Shown here: one piece after another, positions 43,341-57,778 of the stretch
How positions within the stretch are numbered: the first letter of the stretch is position 1
Layout of the letters: each line of letters starts with the position of its first letter
The notes under the pieces: model-generated
What the model saw: the letters and a program-made list of their open reading frames with translations, nothing else
Database searches by the model: none
What the model was told of the DNA's origin: nothing
Made by a program: the position numbers and the translations under genes
DNA from: Haliotis asinina
Lineage: Eukaryota; Mollusca; Gastropoda; Lepetellida; Haliotidae
Length of the DNA: 64,000 bases
Assembly (NCBI RefSeq): GCF_037392515.1
Contig: NC_090281.1
Span: 44,120,645-44,184,644, forward strand
Direction of reading: 5' to 3'

Positions 43341-46300
43341 ATATGTACATGCACGTTTTCCTGTACATCTACATGCACGCCTTCTTGTACATCTACATCC
43401 ACGTCTTCCTGTACATCTACATGCACGTCTTCTTGTACATCTACATCCACGTCTTCTTGTACATCTACATGCACGTCTCCCTGTACATCTACACGCACGT
43501 CTTCCTGTACATCTACACGCACGTCTTCCTGTACATCTACATGCACGTCTTCCTGTACATCTACACGCACGTCTTCCTGTACATCTACACGCACGTCTTC
43601 CTGTACATCTACATGCACGTCTTCCTGTACATCTATATGCACGTCTTCCTGTACATCTACATGCACGTCTTCTTGTACATCTACATGCACGTCTTCCTGT
43701 ACATCTACATGCACGTCTTCTTGTACATCTACATCCACGTCTTCCTGTACATCTACATGCACGTCTTCTTGTACATCTACATGCACGTCTTCCTGTACAT
43801 CTACACGCACGTCTTCTTGTACATCTACATGCACGTCTTCCTGTACATCTATATGCACGTCTTCCTGTACATCTACATGCACGTCTTCTTGTACATCTAC
43901 ATGCACGTCTTCCTGTACATCTACATGCACGTCTTCTTGTACATCTACATCCACGTCTTCCTGTACATCTACACGCACGTCTTCCTGTACATCTACACGC
44001 ACGTCTTCCTGTACATCTACATGCACGTCTTCCTGTACATCTATATGCACGTCTTCCTGTACATCTACATGCACGTCTTCCTGTACATCTACATGCACGT
44101 CTTCCTGTACATCTACACGCACGTCTTCCTGTACATCTACATGCACGTCTTCCTGTACATCTACACGCACGTCTTCCTGTACATCTACATGCACGTCTTC
44201 CTGTACATCTACATGCACGTCTTCCTGTACATCTATATGCACGTCTTCCTGTACATCTACACGCACGTCTTCCTGTACATCTACATGCACGTCTTCCTGT
44301 ACATCTACACGCACGTCTTCCTGTACATCTACATGCACGTCTTCCTGTACATCTATATGCACGTCTTCCTGTACATCTACATCCACGTCTTCCTGTACAT
44401 CTACATGCACGTCTTCCTGTACATCTACACGCACGTCTTCCTGTACATCTACACGCACGTCTTCTTGTACATCTACATGCACGTCTTCCTGTACATCTAC
44501 ATGCACGTCTTCCTGTACATCTACATGCACGTCTTCCTGTACATCTACATGCACGTCTTCCTGTACATCTACACGCACGTCTTCCTGTACATCTACATGC
44601 ACGTCTTCCTGTACATCTATATGCACGTCTTCCTGTACATCTACATCCACGTCTTCCTGTACATCTACATCCACGTCTTCCTGTACATCTACACGCACGT
44701 CTTCCTGTACATCTACACGCACGTCTTCCTGTACATCTACATGCACGTCTTCCTGTACATCTATATGCACGTCTTCCTGTACATCTACATGCACGTCTTC
44801 CTGTACATCTACATGCACGTCTTCCTGTACATCTACACGCACGTCTTCCTGTACATCTACATGCACGTCTTCCTGTACATCTACACGCACGTCTTCCTGT
44901 ACATCTACATGCACGTCTTCCTGTACATCTACATGCACGTCTTCCTGTACATCTATATGCACGTCTTCCTGTACATCTACACGCACGTCTTCCTGTACAT
45001 CTACATGCACGTCTTCCTGTACATCTACACGCACGTCTTCCTGTACATCTACATGCACGTCTTCCTGTACATCTATATGCACGTCTTCCTGTACATCTAC
45101 ACGCACGTCTTCCTGTACATCTACATGCACGTCTTCCTGTACATCTACACGCACGTCTTCCTGTACATCTACACGCACGTCTTCCTGTACATCTACATGC
45201 ACGTCTTCCTGTACATCTATATGCACGTCTTCCTGTACATCTACATGCACGTCTTCTTGTACATCTACATGCACGTCTTCCTGTACATCTACACGCACGT
45301 CTTCCTGTACATCTACATGCACGTCTTCCTGTACATCTACACGCACGTCTTCCTGTACATCTACATGCACGTCTTCCTGTACATCTATATGCACGTCTTC
45401 CTGTACATCTACATCCACGTCTTCCTGTACATCTACATGCACGTCTTCCTGTACATCTACATGCACGTCTTCCTGTACATCTACATGCACGTCTTCTTGT
45501 ACATCTACATGCACGTCTTCTTGTACATCTACATCCACGTCTTCCTGTACATCTACATGCACGTCTTCTTGTACATCTATATGCACGTCTTCCTGTACAT
45601 CTATATGCACGTCTTCCTGTACATCTATATGCACGTCTTCTTGTACATCTACATCCACGTCTTCCTGTACATCTATATGCACGTCTTCTTGTACATCTAC
45701 ATGCACGTCTTCCTGTACATCTACATGCACGTCTTCCTGTACATCTATATGCACGTCTTTCTGTACATCTATATGCACGTCTTCTTGTACATCTATATGC
45801 ACGTCTTCCTGTACATCTATATGCACGTCTTCTTGTACATCTACATCCACGTCTTCCTGTACATCTATATGCACGTCTTCTTGTACATCTACATGCACGT
45901 CTTCCTGTACATCTACATGCACGTCTTCCTGTACATCTACATCCACGTCTTCCTGTACATCTATATGCACGTCTTCTTGTACATCTACATGCACGTCTTC
46001 CTGTACATCTACATGCACGTCTTCTTGTACATCTATATGCACGTCTTCTTGTACATCTACATCCACGTCTTCCTGTACATCTACATGCACGTCTTCTTGT
46101 ACATCTACATGCACGTCTTCCTGTACATCTATATGCACGTCTTCCTGTACATCTATATGCACGTCTTCTTGTACATCTACATCCACGTCTTCCTGTACAT
46201 CTACATGCACGTCTTCCTGTACATCTACATGCACGTCTTCTTGTACATCTATATGCACGTCTTCCTGTACATCTACATCCACGTCTTCCTGTACATCTAT

Positions 46301-49300
46301 ATGCACGTCTTCTTGTACATCTACATCCACGTCTTCCTGTACATCTACATGCACGTCTTCCTGTACATCTATATGCACGTCTTTCTGTACATCTACATGC
46401 ACGTCTTCTTGTACATCTACATGCACGTCTTTCTGTACATCTACATGCACGTCTTCCTGTACATCTATATGCACGTCTTTCTGTACATCTATATGCACGT
46501 CTTTCTGTACATCTACATGCACGTCTTCCTGTACATCTACACGCACGTCTTCCTGTACATCTACATGCACGTCTTCTTGTACATCTACATGCACGTCTTC
46601 CTGTACATCTACATGCACGTCTTCTTGTACATCTATATGCACGTCTTTCTGTACATCTATATGCACGTCTTCTTGTACATCTACATCCACGTCTTCCTGT
46701 ACATCTACATGCACGTCTTCCTGTACATCTATATGCACGTCTTTCTGTACATCTACATGCACGTCTTCTTGTACATCTACATGCACGTCTTTCTGTACAT
46801 CTACATGCACGTCTTCCTGTACATCTATATGCACGTCTTTCTGTACATCTACATGCACGTCTTCTTGTACATCTACATGCACGTCTTTCTGTACATCTAC
46901 ATGCACGTCTTCTTGTACATCTACATGCACGTCTTCCTGTACATCTACATGCACGTCTTCCTGTACATCTACATCCACGTCTTCCTGTACATCTACATGC
47001 ACGTCTTCTTGTACATCTATATGCACGTCTTCCTGTACATCTACATGCACGTCTTCCTGTACATCTACATGCACGTCTTCCTGTACATCTATATGCACGT
47101 CATTCTGTACATCTACATGCACGTCTTCTTGTACATCTACATGCACGTCTTTCTGTACATCTACATGCACGTCTTCCTGTACATCTACATGCACGTCTTC
47201 CTGTACATCTACATGCACGTCTTCCTGTACATCTACATGCACGTCTTTCTGTACATCTACACGCACGTCTTCTTGTACATCTACATGCACGTCTTCCTGT
47301 ACATCTACATGCACGTCTTCCTGTACATCTATATGCACGTCTTCCTGTACATCTACATGCACGTCTTCCTGTACATCTACATGCACGTCTTCCTGTACAT
47401 CTACATGCACGTCTTCCTGTACATCTACATGCACGTCTTTCTGTACATCTACACGCACGTCTTCTTGTACATCTACATGCACGTCTTCCTGTACATCTAC
47501 ATGCACGTCTTCCTGTACATCTACATGCACGTCTTCCTGTACATCTACATGCACGTCTTCCTGTACATCTACATGCACGTCTTCCTGTACATCTACATGC
47601 ACGTCTTCCTGTACATCTACATGCACGTCTTCTTGTACATCTACATGCACGTCTTCCTGTACATCTACATGCACGTCTTCCTGTACATCTACATGCACGT
47701 CTTCCTGTACATCTACATGCACGTCTTCTTGTACATCTACATGCACGTCTTCCTGTACATCTACATGCACGTCTTCCTGTACATCTACATGCACGTCTTC
47801 TTGTACATCTATATGCACGTCTTCCTGTACATCTACATGCACGTCTTCCTGTACATCTACATCCACGTCTTCTTGTACATCTACATGCACGTCTTCTTGT
47901 ACATCTACATCCACGTCTTCCTGTACATCTACATGCACGTCTTCTTGTACATCTATATGCACGTCTTCCTGTACATCTATATGCACGTCTTCCTGTACAT
48001 CTATATGCACGTCTTCTTGTACATCTACATCCACGTCTTCCTGTACATCTATATGCACGTCTTCTTGTACATCTACATCCACGTCTTCCTGTACATCTAT
48101 ATGCACGTCTTCTTGTACATCTACATCCACGTCTTCCTGTACATCTACATGCACGTCTTCTTGTACATCTATATGCACGTCTTCCTGTACATCTATATGC
48201 ACGTCTTCCTGTACATCTATATGCACGTCTTCTTGTACATCTACATCCACGTCTTCCTGTACATCTATATGCACGTCTTCCTGTACATCTATATGCACGT
48301 CTTCCTGTACATCTATATGCACGTCTTCCTGTACATCTACATGCACGTCTTCTTGTACATCTACATGCACGTCTTCTTGTACATCTACATGCACGTCTTC
48401 CTGTACATCTACATGCACGTCTTCTTGTACATCTACATGCACGTCTTCTTGTACATCTACATCCACGTCTTCCTGTACATCTACATGCACGTCTTCTTGT
48501 ACATCTATATGCACGTCTTCCTGTACATCTATATGCACGTCTTCCTGTACATCTATATGCACGTCTTCTTGTACATCTACATCCACGTCTTCCTGTACAT
48601 CTATATGCACGTCTTCTTGTACATCTACATCCACGTCTTCCTGTACATCTATATGCACGTCTTCTTGTACATCTACATCCACGTCTTCCTGTACATCTAT
48701 ATGCACGTCTTCTTGTACATCTACATCCACGTCTTCCTGTACATCTACATGCACGTCTTCTTGTACATCTATATGCACGTCTTCCTGTACATCTATATGC
48801 ACGTCTTCCTGTACATCTATATGCACGTCTTCTTGTACATCTACATCCACGTCTTCCTGTACATCTATATGCACGTCTTCCTGTACATCTATATGCACGT
48901 CTTCCTGTACATCTATATGCACGTCTTCCTGTACATCTATATGCACGTCTTCCTGTACATCTACATGCACGTCTTCTTGTACATCTACATGCACGTCTTC
49001 TTGTACATCTACATGCACGTCTTCCTGTACATCTACATGCACGTCTTCTTGTACATCTACATGCACGTCTTCTTGTACATCTACATCCACGTCTTCCTGT
49101 ACATCTACATGCACGTCTTCTTGTACATCTATATGCACGTCTTCCTGTACATCTATATGCACGTCTTCCTGTACATCTATATGCACGTCTTCTTGTACAT
49201 CTACATCCACGTCTTCCTGTACATCTATATGCACGTCTTCTTGTACATCTACATCCACGTCTTCCTGTACATCTATATGCACGTCTTCTTGTACATCTAC

Positions 49301-52300
49301 ATCCACGTCTTCCTGTACATCTACATGCACGTCTTCTTGTACATCTATATGCACGTCTTCCTGTACATCTATATGCACGTCTTCCTGTACATCTATATGC
49401 ACGTCTTCTTGTACATCTACATCCACGTCTTCCTGTACATCTATATGCACGTCTTCCTGTACATCTATATGCACGTCTTCCTGTACATCTATATGCACGT
49501 CTTCCTGTACATCTATATGCACGTCTTCCTGTACATCTACATGCACGTCTTCTTGTACATCTACATGCACGTCTTCTTGTACATCTACATCCACGTCTTC
49601 CTGTACATCTACACGCACGTCTTCCTGTACATCTACACGCACGTCTTCCTGTACATCTACATGCACGTCTTCCTGTACATCTATATGCACGTCTTCCTGT
49701 ACATCTACATGCACGTCTTCTTGTACATCTACATGCACGTCTTCCTGTACATCTACATGCACGTCTTCCTGTACATCTACACGCACGTCTTCCTGTACAT
49801 CTACATCCACGTCTTCCTGTACATCTACATGCACGTCTTCCTGTACATCTACACGCACGTCTTCTTGTACATCTACATCCACGTCTTCCTGTACATCTAC
49901 ATGCACGTCTTCTTGTACATCTACATGCACGTCTTCCTGTACATCTACACGCACGTCTTCTTGTACATCTACATGCACGTCTTCCTGTACATCTATATGC
50001 ACGTCTTCCTGTACATCTACATGCACGTCTTCTTGTACATCTACATGCACGTCTTCCTGTACATCTACATGCACGCCTTCTTGTACATCTACATCCACGT
50101 CTTCCTGTACATCTACATGCACGTCTTCTTGTACATCTACATGCACGTCTTTCTGTACATCTACATGCACGTCTTCTTGTACATCTACATGCACGTCTTC
50201 CTGTACATCTACACGCACGTCTTCCTGTACATCTACACGCACGTCTTCCTGTACATCTACATGCACGTCTTCCTGTACATCTACACGCACGTCTTCCTGT
50301 ACATCTACACGCACGTCTTCCTGTACATCTACATGCACGTCTTCCTGTACATCTATATGCACGTCTTCCTGTACATCTACACGCACGTCTTCCTGTACAT
50401 CTACATGCACGTCTTCCTGTACATCTACATGCACGTCTTCCTGTACATCTACATGCACGTCTTCCTGTACATCTACATGCACGTCTTCCTGTACATCTAC
50501 ACGCACGTCTTCCTGTACATCTACATGCACGTCTTCCTGTACATCTATATGCACGTCTTCCTGTACATCTACACGCACGTCTTCCTGTACATCTACACGC
50601 ACGTCTTCCTGTACATCTACATGCACGTCTTCCTGTACATCTATATGCACGTCTTCCTGTACATCTACACGCACGTCTTCTTGTACATCTACATCCACGT
50701 CTTCCTGTACATCTACATGCACGTCTTCTTGTACATCTACATGCACGTCTTCCTGTACATCTACATGCACGTCTTCTTGTACATCTACATGCACGTCTTC
50801 CTGTACATCTACATGCACGTCTTCTTGTACATCTACATCCACGTCTTCCTGTACATCTACATGCACGTCTTCTTGTACATCTACATCCACGTCTTCCTGT
50901 ACATCTATATGCACGTCTTCCTGTACATCTACATGCACGTCTTCCTGTACATGTACATCCACGTCTTCCTGTACATCTACATGCACGTCTTCTTGTACAT
51001 CTACATGCACGTCTACTTGTACATCTACATGCACGTCTTCTTGTACATCTAGATGCACGTCTACTTGTACATCTACATGCACGTCTTCTTGTACATCTAC
51101 ATGCACGTCTTCTTGTACATCTACATGCACGTCTTCCTGTACATCTACATGCACGTCTACTTGTACATCTACATGCACGTCTTCTTGTACATCTACATGC
51201 ACGTCTTCCTGTACATCTACATCCACGTCTTCCTGTACATCTACATGCACGTCTTCCTGTACATCTACATGCACGTCTACTTGTACATCTACATGCACGT
51301 CTTCCTGTACATCTACATGCACGTCTTCCTGTACATCTACATGCACGTCTTCCTGTACATCTACATGCACGTCTTCCTGTACATCTACATGCACGTCTTC
51401 CTGTACATCTACATGCACGTCTTCTTGTACATCTACATGCACATCTTCCTGTACATCTACATGCACGTCTACTTGTACATCTACATGCACGTCTTCCTGT
51501 ACATCTACATGCACGTCTTCCTGTACATCTACATCCACGTCTTCCTGTACATCTACATGCACGTCTTCCTGTACATCTACATGCACGTCTACTTGTACAT
51601 CTACATGCACGTCTTCCTGTACATCTACATCCACGTCTTCCTGTACATCTACATGCACGTCTTCCTGTACATCTACATGCACGTCTACTTGTACATCTAC
51701 ATGCACGTCTTCCTGTACATCTACATCCACGTCTTCCTGTACATCTACATGCACGTCTACTTGTACATCTACATGCACGTCTTCTTGTACATCTACATGC
51801 ACGTCTTCCTGTACATCTACATGCACGTCTTCTTGTACATCTACATGCACGTCTTCCTGTACATCTACATGCACGTCTACTTGTACATCTACATCCACGT
51901 CTTCCTGTACATCTACATGCACGTCTACTTGTACATCTACATGCACGTCTACTTGTACATCTACATGCACGTCTACTTGTACATCTACATGCACGTCTTC
52001 CTGTACATCTACATGCACGTCTACTTGTACATCTACATGCACGTCTTCCTGTACATCTACATGCACGTCTTCCTGTACATCTACATGCACGTCTTCTTGT
52101 ACATCTACATGCACGTCTTCCTGTACATCTACATGCACGTCTTCCTGTACATCTACATGCACGTCTACTTGTACATCTACATGCACGTCTTCCTGTACAT
52201 CTACATGCACGTCTTCCTGTACATCTACATGCACGTCTACTTGTACATCTACATGCACGTCTTCCTGTACATCTACATGCACGTCTACTTGTACATCTAC

Positions 52301-54316
52301 ATGCACGTCTACTTGTACATCTACATGCACGTCTACTTGTACATCTACATGCACGTCTTCTTGTACATCTACATGCACGTCTACTTGTACATCTACATGC
52401 ACGTCTACTTGTACATCTACATGCACGTCTACTTGTACATCTACATGCACGTCTTCCTGTACATCTACATGCACGTCTTCCTGTACATCTACATGCACGT
52501 CTTCCTGTACATCTACATGCACGTCTACTTGTACATCTACATCCACGTCTTCCTGTACATCTACATCCACGTCTTCCTGTACATCTACATGCACGTCTTC
52601 CTGTACATCTACATGCACGTCTACTTGTACATCTACATGCACGTCTTCCTGTACATCTACATCCACGTCTTCCTGTACATCTACATGCACGTCTTCCTGT
52701 ACATCTACATGCACGTCTACTTGTACATCTACATCCACGTCTTCCTGTACATCTACATGCACGTCTACTTGTACATCTACATGCACGTCTTCCTGTACAT
52801 CTACATGCACGTCTACTTGTACATCTACATCCACGTCTTCCTGTACATCTACATCCACGTCTTCCTGTACATCTACATGCACGTCTTCCTGTACATCTAC
52901 ATGCACGTCTACTTGTACATCTACATCCACGTCTTCCTGTACATCTACATGCACGTCTACTTGTACATCTACATGCACGTCTACTTGTACATCTACATGC
53001 ACGTCTTCCTGTACATCTACATGCACGTCTACTTGTACATCTACATGCACGTCTACTTGTACATCTACATCCACGTCTTCCTGTACATCTACATGCACGT
53101 CTACTTGTACATCTACATGCACGTCTACTTGTACATCTACATCCACGTCTTCCTGTACATCTACATGCACGTCTTCCTGTACATCTACATGCACGTCTTC
53201 CTGTACATCTACATGCACGTCTTCCTGTACATCTACATGCACGTCTACTTGTACATCTACATGCACGTCTTCCTGTACATCTACATGCACGTCTTCTTGT
53301 ACATCTACATGCACGTCTTCCTGTACATCTACATGCACGTCTTCCTGTACATCTACATGCACGTCTTCCTGTACATCTACATGCACGTCTTCCTGTACAT
53401 CTACATGCACGTCTTCCTGTACATCTACATGCACGTCTTCCTGTACATCTACATGCACGTCTTCTTGTACATCTACATGCACGTCTTCCTGTACATCTAC
53501 ATGCACGTCTTCCTGTACATCTACATGCACGTCTTCCTGTACATCTACATGCACGTCTTCCTGTACATCTACATGCACGTCTTCCTGTACATCTACATGC
53601 ACGTCTTCTTGTACATCTACATGCACGTCTTCCTGTACATCTACATGCACGTCTACTTGTACATCTACATCCACGTCTACTTGTACATCTACATGCACGT
53701 CTTCCTGTACATCTACATGCACGTCTACTTGTACATCTACATGCACGTCTTCCTGTACATCTACATGCACGTCTACTTGTACATCTACATCCACGTCTAC
53801 TTGTACATCTACATGCACGTCTTCCTGTACATCTACATGCACGTCTTCCTGTACATCTACATGCACGTCTACTTGTACATCTACATCCACGTCTACTTGT
53901 ACATCTACATGCACGTCTTCCTGTACATCTACATGCACGTCTACTTGTACATCTACATGCACGTCTTCCTGTACATCTACATGCACGTCTTCCTGTACAT
54001 CTACATGCACGTCTTCCTGTACATCTACATGCACGTCTACTTGTACATCTACATGCACGTCTTCCTGTACATCTACATGCACGTCTTCCTGTACATCTAC
54101 ATCCACGTCTTCCTGTACATCTACATGCACGTCTTCCTGTACATCTACACGCACGTCTTCCTGTACATTTACATGCACGTCTTCCTGTACATCTACATGC
54201 ACGTCTTCCTGTACATCTACACGCACGTCTTCCTGTACATTTACATACACGTCTTCCTGTACATCTATATGCACGTCTTCCTGTACATCTACATGCACGT
54301 CTTCCTATACATCTAC
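43341..54316. repeat. Giant 24-bp tandem array, about 457 copies (11 kb)
   Basis: The unit reads, in two parts, 'ctgtacatctac' plus 'atgcacgtcttc'. The 24-base register is kept without any insertion or deletion: sequence 120 bases apart is in the same phase from 43441 to 54241. A few positions vary: atg to atc or acg, tac to tat, ctt-cctg to ctt-cttg, ctt-tctg or cta-cttg. Translations are LPVHLHAR and FLYIYMHV on plus and EDVHVDVQ on minus. Consensus frames SCTSTCTS (plus) and RRACRCTG (minus) are open too, so openness is not evidence of coding. Variants are clustered: cat-to-tat units in 45.5-49.6 kb, 'cta-cttg' units after 51.0 kb, 'acacgc' units before 45.4 kb and around 50.2-50.7 kb. Confidence 0.98.
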
Positions 54317-54419
54317 CCTACACTTCGTGAATGTAAATTACATAGTATTTTCAAGCTATGTCATAGATTTGTTAAATGCTACTTGGACAATGAAAGCATG
54401 AAAGAAGCATGACCACAGT

Positions 54420-54560
54420 ACTACTAACATGCGCATGCACCTTGACCTTGTGATAATACGCATGCGTAGCGGCAGCGTCTAAAACGTAAGATCGCGAGAA
54501 AATGATATATCTTATTCTAGTGTTCCCGCGATTTCGCGTTTTTGTGGTCTTATTTCCAAA
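54420..54560. promoter_or_regulatory. CpG-rich promoter-like patch beside the 24-bp array
   Basis: In an AT-rich setting this stretch has 'atgcgcatgcacc' and 'acgcatgcgtagc', close to the palindromic NRF1 motif. It also has 'ttgaccttgtg', close to a nuclear receptor half-site, plus 'gatcgcgaga' and 'cccgcgatttcgcg'. Such clusters mark housekeeping-type promoters. The direction is unknown; on the minus strand it would lie about 100 bases upstream of the array. No transcript evidence is visible. Confidence 0.4.
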
Positions 54561-57500
54561 ATAAACAAACTATGATAATATAGTTTTGAATTTCTGTGAG
54601 AAGTTTTGGAAGATATAAGAACGTATATGTGGAACCTATTTAGAATGTAGTATTCACTGGTTCCAACTGTATACCTTGGTAAAACATTTGTAGAACTATG
54701 TCCATTTTACTCCAGGTTCATGATTTTTATGAAAATCCATTATTCCTACCCACAAAGGAAACAGTGATGGAATGTTATATCGGAGGGCCGTTTTGCTGCA
54801 AGTTAGCAGCACGTTGTTTATGAATATCTAACATAATGTGTTCAAAGCAACACCAGCAACAGATAAAGGGCAGGCCCACGGTCAACTTCACGCAATACAA
54901 GTCAAATCAATAATGCTTGTGATTGCGTGTCAGGTTGCGAAGCTAAATGCATACATTATGTATGCTTAATTCCCCAACAGGTGACTCCCTCTTACACCCC
55001 CATCCTTTCCTGCAACCCCCTTCCCCGGTCTTCGATGTCGAAGCATAAATGCCTTGTAATTCAAATTCTGATCGTCATTTTTTCAGATTTCCCCCACACA
55101 CTCAAGTACTGTTGTGCCGAAGTGGAAAGGTTCTAAGTAGATACTTCATGAGCAGTAGTCTAATCGAGAGATCGTGAGCAGTAGTCTAATCGAGAGATCG
55201 TGAGCAGTAGTCTAATCGAGAGATCGTGAGCAGTAGTCTAATCGAGAGATCGTGAGCAGTAGTCTAATCTTGGTTGTGTAACACAAACAAGTAAATAATC
55301 TACTCGTTACATAAAAACATGTTGATTGTAAGAAGAAGCCTCTATCACAGAGAAAGCTTAATGTCTGGTTTATTGACACCTATATGTATGGCTGCCTGTC
55401 TGCTAAAGACAATATGCAATACACAGCTTCAATCATTGACCACATGCAATTTAAACTTAACACCTATCAGGCTATACGCCATAAACAAAATAAATTGATT
55501 GATGGACTCATGCATCCGAGTCCTGTCTCAGCCACCTTATGCAATTAAGCAGGTGTGATACTCGTACATATGACATGTTTTTATGTCTGTGGGTTGCAAA
55601 GAAACTACATCCGTTTTTCTCGGATGACTGGATCTCACGGAAACTGGTGCAAACGCTTGTCAGTTTCAAGTCCTGCTTTGTACTTGGACGAATTACAGTT
55701 TCCAGTCGTTCACCATCTCTACTGAGATGATGTTTGATTGGATCGAACGCAAATTCAGAGATGGGTTTACAAAACCCAACATCTCTACATACATTCTTTA
55801 TGGATAACAACATAGTGTATATGATTTTGTTTGACAACGGTATATCAATCCACAGTGAAACGACGCATCATATACAATATAAAAAGTTGTTATCCATGAA
55901 GAATCTTACTTTCTTGTGACTCGCCATACTTCTAAAATGCCCATCAAACACATCATCTTTCTGAACACACTATGGGCCCCACCTTATGAGCCCTCGGCGT
56001 ATCAGCAAACAGAAGCAGACAATCGGTAGCCGTCGTTACACTTGAGTGCACATCCACCACCTATGACTGGGTTTGGTCTCTCGCGGGCTTCGTTACGAGG
56101 GACGAAAGTCCAAGTACAACCAGGGATACTCTACAATACTCTATATAGGCTCCCTGGTACAACATATTGCACTTCTAAATCGCCATTGTATGCTTGCAAT
56201 TTTATTATTTTCTTACAAACAGCAGAACTGATATAATGGAATATATGTTACTAATACTTATAGTGGTGGAATATTTGACATTTCATTTTATATTTTAATA
56301 TGTTTTGGGTTTTTTTTATCTCGTGATCAATAGTGGTAACGCCAAATACTAGTAAGTTCTTATCCACCTTGTGCCTGTAAAAACACAGAATGGCCTTCGT
56401 TCGACTTTGTGCATTGTCAGGTTATTCACATGGCATAGGAACCATATTTGAGGTGTGGCGAGTCACACTGCTTCCATTTCCCTCGCTACTCAGCTACATC
56501 TTTATTGGATAAAAAAAAAACATTTTGAAATTGTTTCTGAGGAGTTGTAGGCTGGTGTGACATCTTGCAGTGTCATCATCGCGATGATGCGCCGAGGAGT
56601 GGGTTGTTTAGGTGGTGAAAGTTGTAATGTGCTGAATTTGGTTTATGACGCGTGAACAAGGAATTTAGCATATCATAACATTGAAATAAATTTGATGTTC
56701 GCTTGATAGTGCTCCATGGTCAATACTGCACTGTTGATGGAAATGGTATTCTTTAATGCGGAATTTGTTTCACGTTTATAATACTCCCGTCTTTCATGCA
56801 AATTAAATTATCCCAAAACAAATAGACAGTGTCAAGCTTACACTAGATGTTTATTACAGATTATAACAAGAGGAAGATTAAATTTCATACAAAAACATTC
56901 CATTTACAAATTTACGGAAAATATGTTACACATTATTATCAAATATACAATCAAAAACAATGGGGTAGCATTGTAGTTGTGCATTCTTTAATACTTGTTC
57001 ATATTTTGCTTTCTTATGGCTGGGGAGGTCTGCCTGTTGCATCCCTTCGACTCGATTTCTGACGAAAACAGTCAATATGATTATACTTGCATTAAGTGAA
57101 TGGTAAACCAATGTGAAAATAGAATCAATGGTTATTCTCATAATCTCATAGCAGGTATTATTGATGCTTGTGTATTTAGTGCATTAGAACACAGGTGTTG
57201 TATGGTACAACCTTTTTTCTCCTTTGAAAGATCACACGGATTAATACTGTGGGGTGATTGTTACTGTATCTCCCAGCCTTGAACAAAGCCTCAACACATA
57301 ACAAGGCCTAATCCCTTGTTCATTGATGAGCAAGTCATGTCAGTAAGGGTTCATTAATTAACAAGGCCTAATTGATGGTAAGCCAAGTTATGTAGTGCAT
57401 CCTCTTAAAAAATGTTCATCTAATTCTTGATTCCCGAAAGCTACTTAAATTGGTTTTTATGTTTACTTACTGTAGTTTTTCTGGAACTTCTTCTCATGAT

Positions 57501-57778
57501 ATCATTGTGTTTGTTTTGGTTGTTTTTCTTTCTTGAGACGGTTTCCTTTTTTGTCTGCAAACATCTTGTCATAGCCACTGCAACAAACAAAATACAATAC
57601 CCTTACAGAAACTTTATGTTTCAATAAAACTGACGTATATTATAGAGTGATTACAGAATTATAGCAAGAAGTCGTCACCAAACACATATACCCCATTCAA
57701 ACGGTTGAACAAAATCGCAAATGAACATCACATTTTGTTACATAATTTTACTGTTTGGAGCTCAAGAAATGAGCATTC
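54561..57778. other. No gene recognised
   Basis: This is AT-rich unique sequence apart from a 26-bp repeat at 55150-55269. A minus-strand open stretch at 55508-55837 (109 codons) has mixed composition and no family that I recognise. It could be a gene fragment or chance. Confidence 0.4.
55150..55269. repeat. 26-bp direct repeat, 4.6 copies
   Basis: Identical units of 'gagcagtagtctaatcgaga' plus 'gatcgt' start at 55150, 55176, 55202 and 55228, with a partial fifth. The perfect identity points to a recent expansion. Confidence 0.97.

Noticed and set aside
43295-54330. Giant open frames of about 3670 codons on both strands across the 24-bp array, as a repetitive structural protein
   Set aside because: Five of six frames are open simply because 24 is a multiple of three and the unit makes a stop in only one frame. 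The EDVHVDVQ frame has no ATG. Its common variants are nearly all amino-acid changing (Glu to Val or Lys, His to Arg or Asp, Val to Ile), with only Gln silent. The FLYIYMHV frame is more conservative but has a stop near 51050. No sign of protein-level selection.
55508-55837. A 109-codon minus-strand frame as a gene
   Set aside because: Composition is mixed, there is no recognisable domain, and no start context or splice sites stand out. It was left as unassigned.
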